Shown: positions 51,194 to 59,592 of the stretch, piece by piece
Numbering within the stretch: the stretch's first letter is position 1
Layout: each line of letters begins with the position of its first letter
NCBI RefSeq assembly: GCF_965138505.1
Contig: NZ_CBCSCO010000005.1
Coordinates: 124,001 to 188,000, forward strand
Reading direction: 5' to 3'
Source of the DNA: Litorimonas haliclonae
GTDB lineage: Bacteria > Pseudomonadota > Alphaproteobacteria > Caulobacterales > Maricaulaceae
DNA length: 64,000 bases
Notes under the pieces: generated by a model
Told to the model about the DNA's origin: nothing
What the model saw: the letters and a program-made list of their open reading frames with translations, nothing else
The model's database searches: none
Translations under genes and position numbers: made by a program

Positions 51194-51679
51194 TCCGGCG
51201 GGAGCTTCCATTTCTTTAGCAATTTCCTGGCTTAGCGTGCCCGGCGCGCGGCGATGATAGGTTCGGGCGCCCAAATAGCCAATGCCCGCCCAAGCGGCGA
51301 GAACCAACATGTAGATGGAAAACTGCCAGACCAGAAAGCCCGGCTCGAAGACGCGAGACCGCCCGGTGAACTGATAGAGCTGCTCCAAAAGGAAAGAAAT
51401 AATCACAAACAGGACCGGCGTTGACAGGACGATTGCTGCCAGTGTTGCGGCCACATAAAGCGGCGCGCGCGGATTATGCAGTCGGCGATAAACGCTCAAA
51501 TAGCCGTCTTTGGACAGGCCGTGCACTGACATGCCGTTTTGGATCTTATAGTCGTAATCATCGCGGGCATCCTGCGCCACGGTCCGATAGCCCCACGCCG
51601 CGCGCAGGCCATACACGGCGATGATAACTCCCAATATGACGAGAGCCCAAACAAAAGAAATTCCATGAACAACAGGCAT
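51182..51679 (-). CDS. Membrane protein of unknown function
   Basis: A 165-residue protein with three predicted membrane segments (VHGISFVWALVILGVIIAVYG, PLYVAATLAAIVLSTPVLFVIIS, QFSIYMLVLAAWAGIGYLG) and a cytoplasm-sized loop of about 45 residues after the first. No family was recognised. The stop lies 12 bases inside dapB on the opposite strand. It diverges from the FMN reductase gene. Confidence 0.7.
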   Translation of the reverse strand: MPVVHGISFVWALVILGVIIAVYGLRAAWGYRTVAQDARDDYDYKIQNGMSVHGLSKDGYLSVYRRLHNPRAPLYVAATLAAIVLSTPVLFVIISFLLEQLYQFTGRSRVFEPGFLVWQFSIYMLVLAAWAGIGYLGARTYHRRAPGTLSQEIAKEMEAPAGLEA

Positions 51680-51842
51680 GTTTGGTTATATGGTAACGTT
51701 TATTCGATTGTGCAAGATGTTTCCGGCGCGTCTGACATCTGTCATAAGGGCCGGCCCGTATGATGATATAATCGGGGCACGCCTTGCAACGCGCGTCCAT
51801 CCTGTTTATCGCAAAAGAAATAATTTCATAAGAAAGACGTTC

Positions 51843-52400
51843 ATGTCCGCTCCTAAAATTGCCCTGATTTGCGGGTCTCTTCGTAAAGACTCGATCAACA
51901 AAAAACTGGAACTTGCTTTGGAAAAGCGCCTCATGGCGGAAGGGGCAAAGCCGGTCCTGATTGATCTTGGAGCGTATGACCTTCCGCTTTACCACGGGGA
52001 TCTGGAGCTTCCGGACGGCGTCAAGCGCTTAGTAACAGACTTAACGGCCTGCGCCGGGGTTATCGTTGTGACGCCGGAATATAATGGCGGCCTCCCACCT
52101 CTTTTAAAGAACGCGATCGATTGGACCTCCACTTTCAGCACCGATCACTTTACCGGTCCCGTTTGGGGCCTTGCATCCTGCACCCCTGGCCCGATGAGCG
52201 GGATCATGTGCATGCGCCAGCTTAATTATATCCTTATGCGCGTCGGAACCGAAGTTGTCCCGACTCAGGTCGGCGTCGGCAACGCGGCCACCGCATTTGA
52301 CGGGGACGGGCATTTGGTCTCTGAACCATCATCTAGCTTGGCCGAAAAAATGATTGCGTCTCTGTTTCTGCGGATAAAGCAGAAAGCCGCGATCGAGTAG
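51843..52400 (+). CDS. NADPH-dependent FMN reductase family flavoprotein
   Basis: The start is at 51843 (MSAPKIALICGSLRKDS), the canonical N-terminus. The 185-residue flavodoxin-like protein has the FMN phosphate loop GSLRKDSINKK and the flavin-contacting TPEYNGGLPPLLKNAIDW. Related enzymes reduce FMN, azo dyes, quinones or chromate; the substrate here is open. A good -10 (TATAAT, 51767-51772) lies upstream, though without a clear -35. nth follows after 4 bases. Confidence 0.92.
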   Translation: MSAPKIALICGSLRKDSINKKLELALEKRLMAEGAKPVLIDLGAYDLPLYHGDLELPDGVKRLVTDLTACAGVIVVTPEYNGGLPPLLKNAIDWTSTFSTDHFTGPVWGLASCTPGPMSGIMCMRQLNYILMRVGTEVVPTQVGVGNAATAFDGDGHLVSEPSSSLAEKMIASLFLRIKQKAAIE

Positions 52401-52404
52401 GCCC

Positions 52405-53088
52405 GTGGCCAAGAAGGAAAAACTCTATAAGGATTTGCCGCGTCCGCGGCTAAACCGCGCGCAAATCGCGGAGATTTACGCGCATCTGCGCCGTCTGGAT
52501 CCGTCGCCCAAGACCGAGCTAAATTATTCTAATCCGTTCACGCTCGTGGTCGCGGTCGCATTGTCGGCGCAATCGACAGACGTCGGGGTGAATAAGGCGA
52601 CCACGGCGTTATTTGCCAAAGCCGATACCCCGGGGAAGATGGTCGCACTCGGCGAGGATGTGGTGCGCGATCACATCAAAACGATTGGCCTTTACAAGAA
52701 TAAAGCTAAAAACGTCATGGCCTTGTCTCAGATGTTGATTGACGATTTTGGGTCCGTTGTGCCGCAGACGCGCGATGAGCTGATAAAGCTGCCGGGGGTG
52801 GGACGAAAAACAGCCAATGTGGTCATGAACGAAGCTTTTGGCTATCCCACCATGGCGGTGGATACGCATATTTTTCGGGTCGCAAACCGGACGGGGATGG
52901 CGCCGGGCAAAGACCCATATGAGGTTGAGCTAAATTTGCTGCGCGTCACACCGGAAGAGTTTGCTCTCGGCGCGCATCACTGGCTTATTCTGCACGGGCG
53001 CTATACCTGCGTCGCGCGCAAGCCAAAGTGCTATAACTGCGCCGTTTCCGATATCTGCAAATACACGCCGAAAACCGAAGCCCCGTAG
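52405..53088 (+). CDS. nth: Endonuclease III (Nth)
   Basis: Bifunctional DNA glycosylase/AP lyase for oxidised pyrimidines. The start is GTG at 52405. The 227-residue protein has the helix-hairpin-helix LPGVGRKTANVVMNEAF containing the catalytic Lys, VDTHIFRVANRTG with the catalytic Asp, and the C-terminal [4Fe-4S] cysteines CVARKPKCYNCAVSDIC. It is likely co-transcribed with the FMN reductase. The stop codon lies inside a 36-base inverted repeat. Confidence 0.97.
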   Translation: MAKKEKLYKDLPRPRLNRAQIAEIYAHLRRLDPSPKTELNYSNPFTLVVAVALSAQSTDVGVNKATTALFAKADTPGKMVALGEDVVRDHIKTIGLYKNKAKNVMALSQMLIDDFGSVVPQTRDELIKLPGVGRKTANVVMNEAFGYPTMAVDTHIFRVANRTGMAPGKDPYEVELNLLRVTPEEFALGAHHWLILHGRYTCVARKPKCYNCAVSDICKYTPKTEAP

Positions 53089-53102
53089 CCGGGGTTTTCG
53101 GC
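53067..53102. terminator. Inverted repeat over the nth stop (possible terminator)
   Basis: GCCGAAAACC (53067-53076) pairs perfectly with GGTTTTCGGC (53093-53102), with a GC-rich inner part. No T tract follows on the plus strand, so it is a weak intrinsic terminator at best, or an mRNA 3'-protecting stem. Confidence 0.45.
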
Positions 53103-53626
53103 TGTAACAACCAACGAAAACTAGTTACCCAAATTTTTAATCTCGTCTCAATTGCCGCGTCGACGAAAAGTGAGCTCCAGCGATCCTTTCACATTTGCCC
53201 TCACCGGCGTTGCTAGGGAAATTTGTCATCACTTCTCCAAATTCTATGCAATGAAGGCATCCGCCGCTTTGACGTCACGTCGTTTCGTAAAGCTGCGCTT
53301 GTTCGTAGGGCAATCGAAGCATGTTTTTGAGCGCACGACGAGCTTCGAGAAATCTCGACTGCAAGGACGAGGCCTTGGATTTTCATTTGAACCCCCGCCC
53401 AACCTTGCGGAAAAAGATACGGCCATGCCGCACTTCGGCAAATTCGGCGCGTTGTTTGGCGAAGCGATTACGCTACTAAGATCCGCTCGTCCGGAGCTCT
53501 ATAGGTCAGTTTCGCAGCTCTAGACACGCTCCGAATTTTTGACTTTCAAAAATCCGCTTAAGCGGCTAAACTATGGTTATTATCAGGCATGAGCCGCGAT
53601 TTTAACTGACGTTGCATGGAGGCATT
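53103..53626. other. Gene-free interval without recognised content
   Basis: About 520 bases between nth and the small basic protein. One plus-strand frame is open from a TTG at 53152 to 53523, but it has no ribosome-binding site, starts from a rare codon and gives a product unlike any family I know. Base composition and short repeats (AATTCGGCGC near 53450) do not suggest a mobile element. I see nothing I can assign. Confidence 0.5.
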
Positions 53627-53779
53627 ATGTCCAAACGTCACAGAAAGACTAAAGAATTCTCTTCTTCCGAGGAGAATGATTATGATTACGACTTGTCTAT
53701 GTATGAGGCGCCCAAAGGGAAAAAACCCAAAGGCCGCCAAAAGCGCGAAAGCCATAAAAAAGCCTATTACGACGACTGA
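53627..53779 (+). CDS. Small basic/acidic protein of unknown function (50 residues)
   Basis: ATG at 53627 is preceded by a strong GGAGG 5 bases ahead. The product begins MSKRHRKTKEFSSSEEND, continues with an acidic YDYDLSMYEAP stretch, and ends in a Lys/Arg-rich GKKPKGRQKRESHKKAYYDD. The alternating basic and acidic blocks and high charge suggest a nucleic-acid- or ribosome-associated peptide; no family recognised. Codon choice and spacing look like a genuine gene. It converges with the serine hydrolase (9 bases between stops). Confidence 0.7.
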   Translation: MSKRHRKTKEFSSSEENDYDYDLSMYEAPKGKKPKGRQKRESHKKAYYDD

Positions 53780-53788
53780 TTAGAGCCG

Positions 53789-55207
53789 CTATTCCAGCGT
53801 CTCCAGGATGGCCGCTGTAAAAGCGGGCCCGTCGAAATAATTCCCTCTCCAATCATAACCGCGCCGGACAATGACCGTTTGGCGGGAGGGAATAATAATT
53901 AAAAACTGCCCGCGATTTCCGAGCGCGGCATAGGTATCGTTTGGCACGCCGGGATAGTTTTCATACCGCCAGAATTGCGCGCCATAGCCGCGGCCTGGCT
54001 CGCTTGCCATTTCCCCCAAACGATTTTCGGGCTGCGCCGGAGCACGCGCCGCGACATAATTGGCCCAGCCTTCGGGCAGGACGCGTTCGCCCTCCCATAG
54101 GCCGTCATTTAAATAAAGCGTCCCAAGACGGGCGAGATCCCGCGCCGTGGTCCAGACCTGACTGGACATGACGAAGTCTCCGCCCCAATCCATTTCCGGA
54201 TTTGTGTCATACATGCCGATTTTGTGAAGCAGCGCTTTAAAGGGATAGGCAAAATACTTTTTATCATTCTCCATGGCTTCGCGCAGGGACCGCATGGCGA
54301 GCATGGTGTCATTATTGGCGTAACGCCACCGCGCGCCGGGCGGCGCTTCGAGCGGATTTTTCGACGCGTTCTGAACGACCAAACCGCCGCCGAAATAAAC
54401 ATCGTCCGTCCGGTTTCCTGCCGGGTCGCTATTCAGCCCGCTTGCCATTTGGAGAAGGTTCTCAACGGTTATTTCCGCGCGAGGGTCTCCCTTGCGCGAC
54501 CAGGCCTCAAGCCCCGCCTTACCTTTGACGTCAAGTATTCCGTCCTGCTGCGCCGCGCCGATGACAGAGGCGGCTATTGATTTGGCCACAGACCAAGTAC
54601 GCTGAGAGGTGTCTTTATCAAATCCGTCTTTATATTTTTCCGCAACAATCCGTCCGTTTTGCACAATGAGAACGGCAGAGGTTACGCCGCCAAAGTCCGA
54701 TTGGAAGGCTTTCTCGACCGCCGCGTCTAAGTCTTCAGATTTAATTCCTGCCGGCAGCGGCGCGTTCGGGAGGCGGTCTCCCATCGGCCAGGCCAGCTCG
54801 GCCGGATCAATTTTGGGCGCTTTTAATTTCACGCGGGGTAAATGTTTCGCCTCTTCAAGGCCCGCGCCTTGCGGCAATGCGGTGCATCCCAAATGCTCTC
54901 GCCACACAGAAAGGCGAGGCGGCATATCGTCTGCAAAAGGGACGCTGACCATTTTTTTGGCCGCGTCGATTTCGGCGTCCGGCACCTCCGCCATGGCGGC
55001 GCTGTAATCGCCGTAAATATTATTTAATTCGTCCTGCGCGATTTGTTCTGGGGTCTTGTCGCCGTTAAAGGTCGCAGAGCAAGTGAACATGGCTTTATAT
55101 CCTGCGGCCAAAGCGCGGTCTTGCCGCGTCGGGGCATCGTCTTGTGCCAGGGCGTTTCCAGCGAATATCAGGGGCGCCACAGCGCAGCTTAGAATTAATT
55201 TTTTCAT
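53789..55207 (-). CDS. Exported serine hydrolase, beta-lactamase/AmpC-like family
   Basis: A 472-residue protein with a signal peptide (ending NALAQDD). An N-terminal region of about 140 residues precedes a class C beta-lactamase-like domain: SxxK is S206-V-A-K209 in RTWSVAKSIAAS, the YxN-like motif is WRYANNDTMLAM, and GYDWRGNYFDGPAF closes it. Members are penicillin-binding, esterase or peptidase proteins as well as lactamases, so resistance is not implied. The N-terminal extension is longer than in the plain family. Confidence 0.88.
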   Translation of the reverse strand: MKKLILSCAVAPLIFAGNALAQDDAPTRQDRALAAGYKAMFTCSATFNGDKTPEQIAQDELNNIYGDYSAAMAEVPDAEIDAAKKMVSVPFADDMPPRLSVWREHLGCTALPQGAGLEEAKHLPRVKLKAPKIDPAELAWPMGDRLPNAPLPAGIKSEDLDAAVEKAFQSDFGGVTSAVLIVQNGRIVAEKYKDGFDKDTSQRTWSVAKSIAASVIGAAQQDGILDVKGKAGLEAWSRKGDPRAEITVENLLQMASGLNSDPAGNRTDDVYFGGGLVVQNASKNPLEAPPGARWRYANNDTMLAMRSLREAMENDKKYFAYPFKALLHKIGMYDTNPEMDWGGDFVMSSQVWTTARDLARLGTLYLNDGLWEGERVLPEGWANYVAARAPAQPENRLGEMASEPGRGYGAQFWRYENYPGVPNDTYAALGNRGQFLIIIPSRQTVIVRRGYDWRGNYFDGPAFTAAILETLE

Positions 55208-55238
55208 CTCAGTCTCCTTTTAAGTCCCGTTCGCCGCG

Positions 55239-55645
55239 TTACGCGGGACCGTAATAAGCGCCAGTGAAAGATCTGCGTTCCCACGTGGCCAGCGCCACCT
55301 TGCGCTGTTCGGTCAAGTCACTGATAAACATGAATTGATCTTCAAGGTCAAAGGAATTGGCTTTGAGTTTATAATGCGTGCCGAGCTCCACTTGGTCGAC
55401 GACCACAAAACAGGACTTTTTAATTCTGATAAGCGTTCCTATTTCACATCGGCGGCGCGGCGATTTTATCCATAAAATGCGCCTCAGCGGGCTGCAGACG
55501 TTTCAAGTCGATTCCGCCGTTTTTCGTTTCTTTTGGAAGGCGTTTAGTATGAGGCTTTTAAACGGTCGATGTTGTGATTGACGGGGGTGCTAGGCCAATC
55601 ATAATTTCCGAGAGACTGGAAGGGTTTTATATTTTCGTCCGCCAC
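55239..55645 (-). pseudogene. Frame-broken remnant of a small protein gene
   Basis: On the minus strand, GTG at 55645 with a GAGG-type site ahead gives VADENIKPFQSLGNYDWPST and 13 more residues before a stop at about 55546. The next piece lies in another frame (near 55520-55450: GGIDLKRLQPAEAHFMDKIA). The last runs in a third frame, GTHYKLKANSFDLEDQFMFI then TWERRSFTGAYYGPA, to TAA at 55239-55241. Each piece reads as ordinary protein, so I interpret it as one gene with at least two frameshifts. No family recognised. Sequencing error is possible. About 80 bases on either side carry nothing else. Confidence 0.55.
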
Positions 55646-55805
55646 ATGTCCTCTTTCCTCTGGATCAGGAAATTACTGCAGCCCTGCGCTAACCGTTCCT
55701 AATTATTTAACATCTCTCTACGTGTTTTCATACAGACCCTATAATCCGTCGCAAGTCCCCTTATCGTGTAATGCCAAACTGGAATTTCTCTGCTATTGCT
55801 CCGGC

Positions 55806-56669
55806 ATGCCGCGCCCTCTCATACTTTTATGTCTGACCTTACTCACTTTGATCGCATTTGCCGCGAATTCGGTTCTGGGGAGATTGGCTTTGGCCGAGAA
55901 TGATATCGGCGCGTGGAGTTATACCCTCATCCGGATTGTTTCAGGGGCCATGGTTTTGTTATGCCTGGCCGGAGTTAAGCGGAGTGTTTCTAATGGCTCA
56001 TGGATCGGCGCCGGCTCGCTTTTGGTGTATGCCGTCTTTTTCTCCTTTGCCTACCTGATATTGCCGACGGGTACGGGGGCGCTTATCCTCTTCGCGGCTG
56101 TACAGCTCACCATGTTGGGGTGGGGCTTTTCCCAAGGCGAAAGGCTAAACGGCCTCCAATGGGCAGGATTTATTTTGGCTGTTGCCGGATTGGTTTATTT
56201 ATTGAGCCCTGGATTAGAAGCGCCATCTGCTCCGGGCGCGTTGCTCATGACAATGTCAGGAATTGGTTGGGGGGCTTATTCTATTTTAGGCAAGGGCGCA
56301 GGAAACCCAACAGCGCGCACGAGCGGGAATTTCTTCAAAGCCTGCTTAATTCTAATCGTGCTGAGCACACCTCTTTTATGGGCGTTGCCTGAGCCGCTTC
56401 CGACCGCGAAGGGGTGGGCATTAGCGATTGCGTCCGGAGCTATTACGTCTGCGTTGGGATACGCGCTTTGGTATCATGTATTAAAAGATATCTCTGTTAC
56501 TCGCGCCGGAATCGCGCAATTAACAGTTCCTGCTCTGGCCGCCTTTGGCGGCGTTATATTTGTCTCAGAGCCCCTGACATTTCGATTTGTAACCGCGTCA
56601 GTCTTAATTCTGTCCGGCGTGGCTGCTGCGACTCTGACACGGTCAAAGGCGCTGCACAAAATTAATTGA
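55806..56669 (+). CDS. EamA/DMT-family permease
   Basis: The start is placed at 55806 (MPRPLILLCLTLLTL), the first codon with a membrane-type N-terminus. The 287-residue protein has ten membrane segments and two EamA repeats (first around NSVLGRLALAENDIGAW, second around GALLMTMSGIGWGAYSILGKGAG). The drug/metabolite transporter superfamily exports amino acids, nucleotides or other small molecules; the substrate is unknown. It converges with the ATP-grasp gene. Confidence 0.9.
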   Translation: MPRPLILLCLTLLTLIAFAANSVLGRLALAENDIGAWSYTLIRIVSGAMVLLCLAGVKRSVSNGSWIGAGSLLVYAVFFSFAYLILPTGTGALILFAAVQLTMLGWGFSQGERLNGLQWAGFILAVAGLVYLLSPGLEAPSAPGALLMTMSGIGWGAYSILGKGAGNPTARTSGNFFKACLILIVLSTPLLWALPEPLPTAKGWALAIASGAITSALGYALWYHVLKDISVTRAGIAQLTVPALAAFGGVIFVSEPLTFRFVTASVLILSGVAAATLTRSKALHKIN

Positions 56670-56674
56670 TATAT

Positions 56675-57604
56675 TTATCTCTCGGCCCGATTTAACCGTT
56701 TTGCCAAAGCAGCAGCAAAGGTTTTCGCCCCTTTATTTTCTCCCTCTTCGCCGCCGGCAAAGTTAAGGTAGAGGTAGGGTTCGATCATCTCCATTTCGAT
56801 GAGCTTTAGACCATCATCCTGCCCGCGTAGGAGGTCAATCCGGGCATAAAGCGGTGTGAAGTCAAGATTGTTGAGAATGTTTCGGGTCGTTTCACGCTCT
56901 TGGTTTGTTGGTGTATAGGCTTCTTCGCTCCCGCCATAGATGGATTGGATGCGATAATCTCCGGCCTTGGGTTTTTTGAGCACAGCATGAGAGAACTTCC
57001 CTCCGAAATAAAGGAAGCTATATTCGCCTTCGCTTTGGACGCTTGGCAGAAAGGCTTGAATCATGGCGGCTTCGGGGGGTAGCTTATCTTTCGCAGGAAA
57101 GGGGTCTCCCTTGGTGTAAAGTGCTTGGCGCCAGGCGCCGCCGCCAACCTGCGGTTTGATAACGAGTTTATCGGTTTCCAAGGTCTCAAAGGCGGCATTA
57201 ACTGCCCGTTCGGTCGCGCGTTCGACATGCAGCGTCCGGATGACGGGTGCGCCCGCGCGAGACATTTCCTCGAGATAGGATTTATTGGAATTCCATTTCA
57301 GAATGTCAAAACCGTTCAGCAATTTTGTTCGGCTATCGATTTTCGCCATTTCAGACAAAAATGTGTCCTCATTCCCTTCGAAATAATCCCACACAAAAAG
57401 GGGCAGCATGGCGTCAAACTCTTCGGCGCGATCCGAGGCGTCGCGCCACGGCATCAATTCAACATTTAGGCCTTCTGCTGCGAAAGCCGGGCGCAATTTA
57501 CCCATTTGCTCTTCAAGCTCGAATTGGTCGTTACGGGCCTCATCGGCGCCAGGCATCATATTGTCGGACGCCAAAATAGCGACGGAAAAGGAAGCTTTAG
57601 TCAT
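56675..57604 (-). CDS. ATP-grasp enzyme of the glutathione-synthetase/RimK group
   Basis: The start is at 57604 (MTKASFSVAILASDNMMPG); upstream frame extension is not family-like. The 309-residue protein has LVIKPQVGGGAWRQ (ATP-grasp B-loop Lys), QSEGEYSFLYFGGKFSHAVLK and the metal-binding LKLIEMEMIEPYLYLNF. It resembles the alphaproteobacterial glutathione-synthetase-like ATP-grasp proteins commonly next to pfkB-type kinases; the ligated substrates are unknown. It diverges from adenosine kinase across a 116-base spacer. Confidence 0.85.
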   Translation of the reverse strand: MTKASFSVAILASDNMMPGADEARNDQFELEEQMGKLRPAFAAEGLNVELMPWRDASDRAEEFDAMLPLFVWDYFEGNEDTFLSEMAKIDSRTKLLNGFDILKWNSNKSYLEEMSRAGAPVIRTLHVERATERAVNAAFETLETDKLVIKPQVGGGAWRQALYTKGDPFPAKDKLPPEAAMIQAFLPSVQSEGEYSFLYFGGKFSHAVLKKPKAGDYRIQSIYGGSEEAYTPTNQERETTRNILNNLDFTPLYARIDLLRGQDDGLKLIEMEMIEPYLYLNFAGGEEGENKGAKTFAAALAKRLNRAER

Positions 57605-57720
57605 GTTAAAAAATCCAATCAGGAATTGAACAATTGGGCTTAATCCGATAGCGCATTGCCGGAAAGATATAAGCGTTTTCTTATATTGACCATATAGGGA
57701 CGCCCGAAAGGATTTAAACC

Positions 57721-58707
57721 ATGAGTATTGATTTTGATGTATTGGGAATTGGCAACGCCTTGATGGATATCCTTGTCCCCGTGGAAGACGCGTTTCTGTC
57801 GGAACACGGACTGGACAAGGGAAGCATGGCATTGATTGACAATGATCGCGTCCGCGTATTGGGCAAAGCCTTCAACTCAAGCTCTGAAGCGCCGCGTGAA
57901 ATCGCAGGCGGGTCTGCTGGAAACACCGTCGTTGGAATCGCCAAGATGGGCGTGAGCGCGGCTTATTTGGCCAAAATTGGCCAAGACGGGGTCGGCACAC
58001 GTCTGGCCGAAGGCTATCGCGAGGCCGGTCTTCACTTCTCCTCTACACCTTCCACCACCGGTACGCCCAGTGGACAATGCCTCATTGCTGTTACGCCTGA
58101 TGGACAACGCACCATGAGTACCTGCCTCGGGACGAACACAGAATTTGGCTTGGAAGATATCAATGAAGAAGAAATCAAGCGCGCCGGGACTATTTATCTG
58201 GAAGGATATCTGTTCGACGATGAATCCGCCAAAGCCGGTTTCGTAAAGGCCGCAGAGATCGCGCAAGCCAATGACCGCAATGTCGCGCTGACCTTGTCAG
58301 ACAGCTTTTGTGTGGGTCGCCACCGCGCCAGCTTTGCCCATCTGGTGGATCATCACGTCAACATTCTTTTCGCGAATGAAGATGAGATGATGGCTTTGGC
58401 AGAGGCTAATGATCTGGACACGGCGATCAAAGCCTTTGCGCGGGAGGGTTTGACGCTCTGCGTGACGCGAAGCGAAAAAGGCTCGCTGATCATAGACAGC
58501 GGAACCCGTTACGAAATTCCGGCGGCCCCCGTCGAGAAAGTGGTGGATACAACAGGCGCAGGCGATCAATATGCCGCGGGCGTTCTGGCCGGGCGCGCCA
58601 AAGGTTTGTCATGGGATAAAGCCGGATACCTAGGTTCTCTCGCGGCGGCGGAAGTGATTTCGCATTTCGGCGCCCGTCCGGAAAAACGCGTCGAGTTACC
58701 GGAGTAG
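57721..58707 (+). CDS. Adenosine kinase (PfkB family)
   Basis: A 328-residue ribokinase-fold kinase. The first PfkB signature is AGGSAGNTVVGIAKMG and the second, with the catalytic Asp, is DTTGAGDQYAAGVLAG. IGNALMDILVPVEDAF is the typical N-terminus. It phosphorylates adenosine (or a related nucleoside) for salvage. ATG at 57721 has AAAGG 11 bases ahead. lolA follows after 114 bases. Confidence 0.93.
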   Translation: MSIDFDVLGIGNALMDILVPVEDAFLSEHGLDKGSMALIDNDRVRVLGKAFNSSSEAPREIAGGSAGNTVVGIAKMGVSAAYLAKIGQDGVGTRLAEGYREAGLHFSSTPSTTGTPSGQCLIAVTPDGQRTMSTCLGTNTEFGLEDINEEEIKRAGTIYLEGYLFDDESAKAGFVKAAEIAQANDRNVALTLSDSFCVGRHRASFAHLVDHHVNILFANEDEMMALAEANDLDTAIKAFAREGLTLCVTRSEKGSLIIDSGTRYEIPAAPVEKVVDTTGAGDQYAAGVLAGRAKGLSWDKAGYLGSLAAAEVISHFGARPEKRVELPE

Positions 58708-58821
58708 AGGCCCTTTAATCTCTCGCATTTGTAATGTTTTTGAGCGTGTTGTTCAGGCTGGATTTACCTCTCTATCCCTATAGAGACAGGGTAACAAACC
58801 CGATCCGTAGGGAGTCGCGAG

Positions 58822-59496
58822 ATGAAAAAATTATTTTTAAGTACAGCCATTGCCGGATTGGTCATGGCAGGTCTGGCAGGCGTAAGCGCCGCCCAGGTCA
58901 GTCAAGCCAACCCATTGACTCAGGCTCCGGGTCAGTCAGCTTTCACTGATCCGGCCAATGTTCGCGCCGATTTGGCCCGAATTGACGGGGCTATGAATGC
59001 GACGACGACTTTCACCGGGAATTTCAAGCAATATTCACCTGACGGCAGCGTCGCGACCGGAAAAGTTTATCTTAGCCGCCCTGAAAATTTGCGGTTTGAG
59101 TATGACGCGCCTAATCCGCTGCTAATTGTGGCAGATAACGGGATGTTGGTTCAGCATGACAAAGACCTGCAAACTTATGACCGGGTGCCTCTCACCTCTA
59201 CGCCTTTATCCTATTTTCTCCAAGAGAATCTAAATCTGGCTGAGGATACGCAGATCGTGGGCTTGTTGAAAAATGCCTCTAATTGGCGGGTGACAGCCAG
59301 AGACGGCTCCGGCGAAATGGACGGCGCGATTACCATGGTGTTTGACGCCCAAAACCTGGCGCTAAAAGAATGGATAATTACCGATGACTTTGGCGGTGAA
59401 ACCCGTGTTGTCTTATCCGATCTGAGCTATAATGCCCGGCTGGACCCGCGTTTGTTTATTCTGCGCGAAGACAGTAACCGCCGCGATCGCCGCTAA
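58822..59496 (+). CDS. lolA: Outer-membrane lipoprotein carrier protein LolA
   Basis: Periplasmic chaperone moving lipoproteins to LolB. The 224-residue protein has a signal peptide (cut near VSAAQV). The mature part shows MNATTTFTGNFKQYSPDGS, GKVYLSRPENLRFEYDAP (typical P-G-x-x-R-x-E-Y strand), and the later LSDLSYNARLDPRLFIL. GGGAG lies ahead of the ATG, and a perfect TCTCTAT/ATAGAGA hairpin (58769-58786) sits in the leader. It would carry the lipoproteins produced by lnt. Confidence 0.93.
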   Translation: MKKLFLSTAIAGLVMAGLAGVSAAQVSQANPLTQAPGQSAFTDPANVRADLARIDGAMNATTTFTGNFKQYSPDGSVATGKVYLSRPENLRFEYDAPNPLLIVADNGMLVQHDKDLQTYDRVPLTSTPLSYFLQENLNLAEDTQIVGLLKNASNWRVTARDGSGEMDGAITMVFDAQNLALKEWIITDDFGGETRVVLSDLSYNARLDPRLFILREDSNRRDRR

Positions 59497-59592
59497 TTAA
59501 ATTAACCGCCCTTTATCGGGTGGAAATAAATCTCAAAAACTTCGACACATTGAGTGGGGGTTGTGCGTAAACATTCTTGAGAAAGGATGTTT

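Noticed and set aside
53152..53523. Open frame of 123 codons after nth
   Set aside because: TTG start, no ribosome-binding site, and no domain; left as unassigned interval.
53789..55207. Antibiotic-resistance beta-lactamase
   Set aside because: The SxxK motif is shared by many esterases and peptidases, and the long N-terminal extension argues against a dedicated AmpC; no resistance is claimed.
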